Positions 1 to 5,378 of a stretch of DNA of 10,745 nucleotides are shown piece by piece (the stretch's first letter is position 1; every line of letters starts with the position of its first letter). The position numbers and the translations under genes are program-made. This stretch comes from CAYVLI01 sp964452105 [NCBI: uncultured Nitrospinota bacterium]. GTDB lineage: Bacteria > JAUXIQ01. The notes under the pieces were generated by a model. That model worked only from the letters and a program-made list of their open reading frames with translations. It was not told the origin of the DNA and searched no databases. The DNA lies in NCBI GenBank assembly GCA_964452105.1, contig CAYVLI010000010.1, positions 1-10,745 of the forward strand, given 5' to 3'.

Positions 1-12
1 AAGGGAGGATTT

Positions 13-798
13 ATGGGTTTCGCGGAAATAGGCGGGATGAAAATTCATTACCAGTCGCCGGTCGACCCGAAGGCCAAAAAAGGGCAGCGCGTAATGTACG
101 TTCACGGCACCGGGTGCAACACACGAGTCTGGGAAAAACATATGGAGGCCCTGGCTGACTCACATACTCCTGTGGCCATAGACCTGCCTGGCCATGGGCA
201 ATCCGAGGGCTGTGGCTTCAGGGGCGCAGCCGACTACAGCAACATCGCGGTAAAGCTGGCTGAATTCCTGGGCTGGGACCGATTTGTCATAGCGGGTCAT
301 TCCATGGGAGGCGGAGTCGCCATAACCACAGCCGTTTACAATCCTGAAATGATTAACGGCCTCCTCCTCATAGACACCGGAGCGAGGCTGCGGGTGCATC
401 CAGATATTCTAAAGGCCTCGAAAGAAGCCGCTCAAACGGGCCAGCCCATCCCCCTGGACCCCTCCTGGGCCTATGCGGAGAGCACTCCGCAATCGGTCAT
501 AGACGAGGTTCTGGCCCAGACCGGGGATACGGATTTATGGGTAACCTATGGGGACTGGGTCTGCTCTGACAGCTTCGATTTCACCAGCCGCCTCAAGGAT
601 ATCAACGTTCCGGCCCTGGGAGTGGTAGGCGAGGAGGACAAGCTTACCCCCCCGAAGTATCATCGGTTCTTTCAGGAGAAGATGCCCGACTGCCAGTTGG
701 CGGTGATAAAAAAAGCAGGCCACTGGACACCGGCCGAACAGCCCGAGGAGTTCAGCAGGGTTATTAAAAACTTCCTGGACAGCCTCCCGGCCATATAA
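13..798 (+). CDS. alpha/beta hydrolase
   Basis: A 261-residue single-domain serine hydrolase of the alpha/beta fold, probably cytoplasmic because no signal peptide or membrane segment is visible. The HG oxyanion motif is at residues 31-32 (HGTGCN). The nucleophile elbow is GHSMGG, with Ser97 as nucleophile. Asp209 in GEEDKLTP is the likely acid and His237 in AGHWTP the catalytic base, so the triad looks complete. The cap region between about 125 and 190 contains DPSWAYAES. The start is the ATG preceded at 7-8 bases by a strong AGGGAGG ribosome site. Only 12 bases lie upstream, so its promoter and any operon partners are outside the window. It converges on the rid gene. Substrate cannot be told from sequence: esters, thioesters, C-C bonds or enol-lactones are all possible in this family. 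Confidence 0.9.
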   Translation: MGFAEIGGMKIHYQSPVDPKAKKGQRVMYVHGTGCNTRVWEKHMEALADSHTPVAIDLPGHGQSEGCGFRGAADYSNIAVKLAEFLGWDRFVIAGHSMGGGVAITTAVYNPEMINGLLLIDTGARLRVHPDILKASKEAAQTGQPIPLDPSWAYAESTPQSVIDEVLAQTGDTDLWVTYGDWVCSDSFDFTSRLKDINVPALGVVGEEDKLTPPKYHRFFQEKMPDCQLAVIKKAGHWTPAEQPEEFSRVIKNFLDSLPAI

Positions 799-824
799 TT
801 CCGAATAATTGAAAAACCCATTTT

Positions 825-858
825 GGAGCAGGGGCGACCGGCCGGTCGTCCCTGCTCC
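825..858. terminator. palindromic hairpin between convergent genes, likely bidirectional terminator
   Basis: The 34 bases form a perfect-length palindrome centred between 841 and 842: 17 base pairs with a single G-T pair (834/849), or about 15 pairs closing a GGCC loop in RNA. It begins 26 bases after the alpha/beta hydrolase stop and ends 2 bases before the rid stop. In the minus direction the stem is followed by AAAATGGG and then five Ts. In the plus direction no T-run follows, so termination is better supported for the minus-strand cluster. Position and stem strength argue for a terminator, although a protein-binding palindrome is possible. Confidence 0.7.
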
Positions 859-860
859 TG

Positions 861-1250
861 TTAGCCGATCACGGCGATGGCTTTCACTTCCAGCTTGAAT
901 TGTGGGGCCGCCAGCGCGGTGCAGCCTATGGCTGTCCAGGCCGGATAGTCCCCCGGAAAAAACTCCGATTTCACCTTCATCATCCCCGCCATTTCGCCCA
1001 TATCCGTATGGAATGTATGCAGCTCTACAACGTCCTCCAGCGTGCCGCCGGCATGCTCTATCACGTTCTTGAGGTTTCCCAGTGCGTTCCTCGTCTGCCC
1101 TTCAATATCGTCAGGAATGTTACCATCCGGCGCTCTGCCTACCTGCCCCGATACGTACAGGGTGTTTCCCGCTTTAACCGCCTGCGAAAACTGGAACCTC
1201 TCGTAAGTCTTCTCGCTGCCCGGAGGATTGATAAGCTCCTTTTTAGCCAT
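861..1250 (-). CDS. RidA family protein (YjgF/YER057c/UK114)
   Basis: A 129-residue small protein of the Rid family, whose members form trimers with active sites at subunit interfaces. Classic RidA hydrolyses reactive enamine/imine intermediates. Family landmarks are FSQAV (21-25), LYVSGQVG (31-38), QTRNALGNLKNVIEHAGGTLEDVV (52-75) and the C-terminal EVKAIAVI. The position corresponding to the key arginine of RidA (PAR motif) reads PAWTAIG here, with Trp105 instead of Arg. This places it among Rid proteins that lack the usual imine-deaminase residue, so its reaction is uncertain. The ATG start has a GGGGAG ribosome site 8 bases upstream. It lies 32 bases after the MBL gene, as the last gene of the minus-strand cluster. 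Confidence 0.88.
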   Translation of the reverse strand: MAKKELINPPGSEKTYERFQFSQAVKAGNTLYVSGQVGRAPDGNIPDDIEGQTRNALGNLKNVIEHAGGTLEDVVELHTFHTDMGEMAGMMKVKSEFFPGDYPAWTAIGCTALAAPQFKLEVKAIAVIG

Positions 1251-1282
1251 TGCGTCTCTCCCCTTTCTTCAAGCAAGTTTGC

Positions 1283-2119
1283 TCATGATGATTCGACTAT
1301 GTCATTGTAGAAGCATTCCGCCGCCGACTGGACGCAAAAGACGGCCATATCAAGCGACTCCTCTTCCACCTGGAAATACTCAAGCATATCCGTCTCTGCG
1401 GGTACCTCCTCTCTTCTCTTGCCCGCCTTCACCAGTTCCTCCACTCTCTTGCGGAACTCCTTGAAATAACCCATCAGCCTGTCCACCGCTTCCATGCCGC
1501 ACACTTCACCATGGCCCGGAACGATGTTCTCGATATCCATCTCCCGGATTAGCTCCAGCGACTTCACCCACTCATTGGGGTCGGCCTGTCCCATGAAAGG
1601 ATGATTTTCGCTGACTATCACGTCTCCAGCAAGAAGAGTCTTTAGCTCGGGGATATAGACCGAGGACGTGGCCGATGTATGGCCGCCCATGCGAATGACC
1701 TCGAGCGTTTTGTCCCCCATGTGCAGGGTAAGGCTTTTATCGAAGGTTATGCTCGGCGGTATAATCGGATAACCTTTTATTTCTCTCGCGGCTTCAGCAT
1801 CCTGCGCTTCAATGTTGGGAAGGAAACCTTCGAGGAGTGTTCCACCGGGTTTCAACATCTCCTCGTAAGCATGCATATGTCCAACGACCTTACCGTTGAA
1901 GCAGCAGTTGCCTATGGAATGATCGAAATGATGGTCTGTATTGACCACAAAAGCAACCTCACCGGGGCCGCTTTCATTTATTATCCTCTGCCACTGTGTC
2001 ACCTCCTGTGGGAAATAGGGCACATCCACAAGCACCTTACCCTCTTCCGTAAGGACGCACGACAGGTTCCCTCCCTGATACCCCGTTTCGACCAGAATGT
2101 CTCTCGCTATCTTCTGCAT
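1283..2119 (-). CDS. MBL-fold metallo-hydrolase
   Basis: A 278-residue metallo-beta-lactamase-fold hydrolase. The metal motifs in order are NTDHHFDH (60-67), His147 in GGHTSATS, Asp166 in LLAGD and His203 in PGHGE. The usual HxHxDH signature reads DHHFDH, so the first histidine is replaced by Asp62 while His64, Asp66 and His67 remain. Residues about 210-278 form a helical C-terminal tail (KEFRKRVEELVKAGKRREE). An extension to a TTG at 2191 is open, but its residues do not resemble the family and the ATG at 2119 has a strong GGGGAGGGG site just upstream, so that start is chosen. It sits 113 bases after the dehydrogenase and 32 bases before rid. Substrate is unknown: thioesterase-, lactonase- or glyoxalase-like activities are all compatible. 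Confidence 0.88.
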   Translation of the reverse strand: MQKIARDILVETGYQGGNLSCVLTEEGKVLVDVPYFPQEVTQWQRIINESGPGEVAFVVNTDHHFDHSIGNCCFNGKVVGHMHAYEEMLKPGGTLLEGFLPNIEAQDAEAAREIKGYPIIPPSITFDKSLTLHMGDKTLEVIRMGGHTSATSSVYIPELKTLLAGDVIVSENHPFMGQADPNEWVKSLELIREMDIENIVPGHGEVCGMEAVDRLMGYFKEFRKRVEELVKAGKRREEVPAETDMLEYFQVEEESLDMAVFCVQSAAECFYNDIVESS

Positions 2120-2232
2120 CTCCCCTCCCCTTCCGGTTACATCATTTCTAAACCCTGATATACTTCGCTGATTCAACAAAACCGAAAGCAATCTTCATCC
2201 TTACCGGAACGATGACTGACCCTGGAGCTTAA

Positions 2233-3315
2233 TCAGACAGGACATGCCACATCGTACCGTCCACCGATCTGACGCAGATTATCCGCAACTACATGATTAA
2301 GGGGGATACCCGCCCGGCGCCGCTCCCTCTCGCACAGATATTCGAGTTCCCCGGCGGTGTAAACCCTTTCCTGCCCTTGTGCCGGGCTGGAGACCTTTAG
2401 CGCTGAGAGCATGTCATCCATGCCCTCTTTAAACCGTTCCACCTGCGAAAAGGCCTGCAGGGAAATGGCCCCGAAAAAGTGTCCCAGGTTCATGGGTACC
2501 TCCAGACCTTGCTCTACGAAGGCCAGCCCAAAAGCAGCGCCTGAGAGAACTCCGCACAAGATTTCCACCATGAGCGCCAGTCCGTATCCTTTGTGGCCCC
2601 CCAACTCCCTGGTCCCGCCCAAGGGAAGCAAGGTTCTCCCCTCCATCCCCGCTCTGGGGTCGGTGGTGGGGTTTCCATCTTTATCCAGCGCCCACCCGTG
2701 AGGCATAGCCGTGCCTTCACGGTTTGCTATCTCGAGCTTGCCGAAGGCCACTGTGCTGGTTGACATATCCAGCACGAAGGGCGCTTCCGTTCCGGCAGGG
2801 ATTGCCACAGCCATGGGGTTCGCGCCGATCATGGCCTTCTTGCCGAACGTAGGGGGCTGCAAGGGGTAAGCGTTGGTCATGGAGATTCCCACCATACCGT
2901 GAGGCAGAGCCATCATGGCATAGTAGGCCGCCGCTCCGAAATGGTTGCTGTTCCTCACGGTAGCCATGCAGCTTCCGTTCATTCCCGCCTTTTCTATGCA
3001 AATCTCCATGGCGCGTTTGCTCACCAGTTGGCCGAGACCGTTTCCACCGTCCACGAGAATACTTGCGCCGCTCTCCCTCACCAGGCTGATATCTGTTACA
3101 GACTCTATGAGCCCCTTGTCGAGCCGGTCAACGTAGTAAGGCAGCCTGGCCACGCCGTGAGAATCGACTCCTCTGACGTCCGCATTTACCAGTACCTCTG
3201 CGGCCTCCACTGCCTGCAACGCCGGTACTTCGAGCCTTGCGAAAACCTGCGCCACAAACTCCTGGAGCGCCTCCGCACCAACTTTAACGGTATCCTTTCC
3301 CACATTATCATTCAT
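2233..3315 (-). CDS. malate/L-lactate dehydrogenase family (Ldh2) oxidoreductase
   Basis: A 360-residue NAD(P)H-dependent oxidoreductase of the Ldh2 family, which includes malate, L-sulfolactate and ureidoglycolate (AllD) dehydrogenases and is unrelated to classical lactate dehydrogenase. Motifs in order are DSHGVARLPYY (51-61, His53 as likely catalytic residue), NSNHFGAA (122-129), GANPMAVAIP (164-173), DMSTSTVAFGK (183-193), GWALDKDGNPTTDP (207-220) and LPLGG...GGHKGYGLALMVEIL (230-253). Length matches the family. Three starts are possible: a TTG at 3348, an ATG at 3336 and the ATG at 3315. The last is chosen because GGGAG lies 6 bases upstream. It probably oxidises a 2-hydroxyacid or carbinol to the keto form, or the reverse, in the cytoplasm. 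The exact substrate is not readable. Confidence 0.92.
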   Translation of the reverse strand: MNDNVGKDTVKVGAEALQEFVAQVFARLEVPALQAVEAAEVLVNADVRGVDSHGVARLPYYVDRLDKGLIESVTDISLVRESGASILVDGGNGLGQLVSKRAMEICIEKAGMNGSCMATVRNSNHFGAAAYYAMMALPHGMVGISMTNAYPLQPPTFGKKAMIGANPMAVAIPAGTEAPFVLDMSTSTVAFGKLEIANREGTAMPHGWALDKDGNPTTDPRAGMEGRTLLPLGGTRELGGHKGYGLALMVEILCGVLSGAAFGLAFVEQGLEVPMNLGHFFGAISLQAFSQVERFKEGMDDMLSALKVSSPAQGQERVYTAGELEYLCERERRRAGIPLNHVVADNLRQIGGRYDVACPV

Positions 3316-3388
3316 CACTTGCTCCCGGCTATTCATCGGCTCAAACAAGTTGTTTTCAGCCTTTTACGACACCGTTCACCAATATTTT

Positions 3389-4159
3389 TCATCTACCCAC
3401 GGGACAGGCCCGCTGGCACTCCCAGCAGGAATAGTAGTTTCCGGTCATGAAAGCCTGCCAGAGATCGCGTGTCTTCTGCGAATAAACTATTTCCCTGGCC
3501 TCCTCGTCCGATGCGGTATTGCTTAAATCGCGCATATATCTGGCAAAAGCCCTCAGCCCCGTCTTGAAAACAGTTGCGCCACAGGCCTTTTTATCAATCT
3601 TTCCTCCACCGGAGAGAGCATTAGAGGGACAGGCCTCCAGGCAGGAATCACACTCATTGCAGTAAGGGCTATCCTTCTTTTTGTCGTATTCGAGCTCTGC
3701 CGTGGTGAGAACTCCCCCCAGGCGGACCCGAGGGCCGAACTTCTCTGTAACGGCCAGTGAGCACTGGCCCCACACTGCAACGCCCGATTCCACAGCGGCG
3801 TTCCTCCACGATATATCCCCCACCATCCCCATCTTTCCTTCACCCATTTCCAGCGGAAGGTACGCGGGAACGGCCACGGCTGTTTCCCCCCTGGCCTCTA
3901 TGGCTCTGGTCAGCATATGAGCGGCCCGGTCTGTTTCCTTGTAGGTAAATACTGTATCGTACTGTTTGACCAGCATGTCCTGGGAATCCAGAGCGCCTGT
4001 AGAATGTCGGACCGCTACTACCATGATGCTCTTGTGACCGGGCAGTATTGCATCCATCTTTTCCCTGTTTTCGGGAATGTTCGAAGATGAACATATTCCC
4101 ACGAGGTCAGCGCCCGAATCCAGAGCTTCCTTCTTGAGTTGCTGCGATAACGTAGCCAT
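3389..4159 (-). CDS. double [4Fe-4S] cluster protein, epoxyqueuosine reductase-like (COG1600)
   Basis: A 256-residue soluble iron-sulfur protein. It has CNECDSCLEACP (Cys167, 170, 173, 177), a further Cys193 in KKACG, and CWECQRACP (Cys245, 248, 252). That gives eight cysteines in the spacing of the two-cluster module of QueG and related corrinoid reductases. The preceding stretch (about 115-152, DISWRNAAVESG...RLGGVLTT) resembles the QueG core that packs on cobalamin. It lacks the C-terminal repeats of long QueG proteins, ends 4 residues after the last cysteine, and has no twin-arginine signal. The ATG at 4159 is chosen because GGAG lies 6 bases upstream; an in-frame GTG at 4171 has no good site. 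It is 25 bases after the acetamidase gene. In this cluster it may be an electron carrier or reductase rather than a tRNA enzyme, which is inference. Confidence 0.85.
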   Translation of the reverse strand: MATLSQQLKKEALDSGADLVGICSSSNIPENREKMDAILPGHKSIMVVAVRHSTGALDSQDMLVKQYDTVFTYKETDRAAHMLTRAIEARGETAVAVPAYLPLEMGEGKMGMVGDISWRNAAVESGVAVWGQCSLAVTEKFGPRVRLGGVLTTAELEYDKKKDSPYCNECDSCLEACPSNALSGGGKIDKKACGATVFKTGLRAFARYMRDLSNTASDEEAREIVYSQKTRDLWQAFMTGNYYSCWECQRACPVGR

Positions 4160-4184
4160 CGCTTTCTCCACTATTAAGAGTCTC

Positions 4185-5054
4185 TCACAGGCTTAAAATG
4201 GTAGCAGGTATCATGACCTTGACCCCCACTTTCGGGTTGACTATCTGACATATCCTGAGCTCGCCTGCGGCGCTGATAAGCATAGCCGCCTCCACGTAAT
4301 CCATTTGCAAGCGCATGGCCAGGAGATTAGCCATGTCGTCCAGGGCTATCCTGTGGGCTTCTTCAAGGGTATCTCCCTCAGCCGTGGTCATTACCCATCT
4401 GTCCGTGGCCACCATGGGCCTGGAGACAGAGGGGCTATCCACCGCTGCACACCTCAAGGTGACCGTCCCATAGGCCTCGATCCCCGAGATTATGGATTCC
4501 CCGTCCCCCATGGCAGCATGCAGATCTCCCGCCGCCAGGAGCGCCCCTTCCCTGTAAACCGGGAGATAGACGGTAGAGCCCCTTGTAATATGGTTGTTAT
4601 CCATGTTGCCGCCGTGCGGCCCAGGCGTGCCGCTGGGCACCGGTTCGCCTGCGGGAAACGTTCCTATCCGTCCGATCATGGGGTTCAAGGGTATCTTTAT
4701 GTCATCTCTGAAGTATGCGTGATGACCGTCAAAAGAGACCTCTTTAGCCGCGAATCGGTCGATCTTGTCCTTGAAACCGCCCAAACCGGGTGCGGCTATG
4801 ATTATACCACCGTTCCCGTGCAGCTCTATGCCGGCTATGTCCACCCTCAGGCTCCGGCCCGGCTTAACACCCTTCACGTATACATAACCGGTGACCTGGT
4901 TTATGTCACGCTCATCGAGCCGCTCGCCCCTCAACAGGGGTGCGAAACGATCATGCGTCTCCAGTCGAAACTCTTCATCCTGCGCCACAGTCAAGGCTGG
5001 CTCGGCTTCATCCCCGTACGCATAAATTAGATGCTCTGCGGTGATCGTTTTCAT
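4185..5054 (-). CDS. acetamidase/formamidase family protein
   Basis: A 289-residue cytoplasmic amidase of the FmdA/AmdA family, which hydrolyses short amides such as formamide or acetamide to ammonia and the acid. Recognisable motifs are VDIAGIELHGNGG (71-83), FDGHHAYF (108-115), PGPHGGNMDNN (145-155) and the strongly conserved AAGDLHAAMGDGE (174-186) containing the likely metal-binding Asp177/His179. The C-terminal part carries the family's helical region (EEAHRIALDDMANLLAMRL) and ends in IVNPKVGVKVMIPATIL. Length is close to the family's usual 300. The ATG has GGAGG about 10 bases upstream. It is the first gene of the minus-strand cluster, so its promoter should lie in 5055-5378. Real substrates in this family are often unknown, so short-chain amidase is the family reading only. 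Confidence 0.9.
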   Translation of the reverse strand: MKTITAEHLIYAYGDEAEPALTVAQDEEFRLETHDRFAPLLRGERLDERDINQVTGYVYVKGVKPGRSLRVDIAGIELHGNGGIIIAAPGLGGFKDKIDRFAAKEVSFDGHHAYFRDDIKIPLNPMIGRIGTFPAGEPVPSGTPGPHGGNMDNNHITRGSTVYLPVYREGALLAAGDLHAAMGDGESIISGIEAYGTVTLRCAAVDSPSVSRPMVATDRWVMTTAEGDTLEEAHRIALDDMANLLAMRLQMDYVEAAMLISAAGELRICQIVNPKVGVKVMIPATILSL

Positions 5055-5378
5055 ATCGTTGCGGCCTCCATGCCGTTTCCTGACTTCGAGCCCTTAAGCA
5101 TAGGGGAAAGCTCGCTCTCAATCAATAGTTTTAGAAGTTCCAAGGGATAAAACATCCTTAAAGGAGAGGTCTGTTTTTATGCTCCAGGGTAAAAATAAAA
5201 TTAATTTGACAAACCCCATGTACAAGCTTAGACTCCGAAATATAATACAAATTGAACAATGTGGTGACTTTACGGTGCATGAAAGAGCTCGTTAAAAAGT
5301 CGCACATGCAACATATTTGAGGTTACTCGAGGTTTATAACATAGAACGTTTGAGTCTGAAAGGACATACTTCTATAAA
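5055..5378. other. AT-rich divergent intergenic region
   Basis: These 324 bases separate the minus-strand cluster from the M16 gene and must carry the promoters of both. Visible items are an inverted repeat GTTTTA/TAAAAC (5128-5133 and 5148-5153), a possible 38-codon ORF at 5179-5295, a TTGACA (5206-5211), a TATAAT (5241-5246), a TATAAC (5335-5340), and two GAGGTT copies exactly 10 bases apart (5319 and 5329). No convincing minus-direction promoter was found by eye, and no tRNA or other RNA gene was recognised. Confidence 0.6.
5206..5246 (+). promoter_or_regulatory. possible promoter elements upstream of the M16 gene
   Basis: A perfect TTGACA (5206-5211) is followed at 18 bases by TAGACT (5230-5235, four of six matches to TATAAT), and a perfect TATAAT occurs at 5241-5246. 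The two perfect hexamers are 29 bases apart and cannot act as one promoter, so either the weak -10 is used or TATAAT has a poor -35. The implied leader before the M16 start is about 125 bases or more. Confidence 0.3.

Noticed and set aside
2120-2191. N-terminal extension of the MBL protein from a TTG codon
   Set aside because: The extension has no family resemblance, and the ATG at 2119 has a far stronger ribosome site.
2899-3450. 183-codon plus-strand ORF opposite the Ldh2 gene
   Set aside because: It lies antisense to a gene with complete family motifs and is Cys/His/Arg-rich, as expected of a shadow frame.
4305-5030. 241-codon plus-strand ORF opposite the acetamidase
   Set aside because: It is entirely antisense to a strongly motif-supported gene, with no domain of its own.
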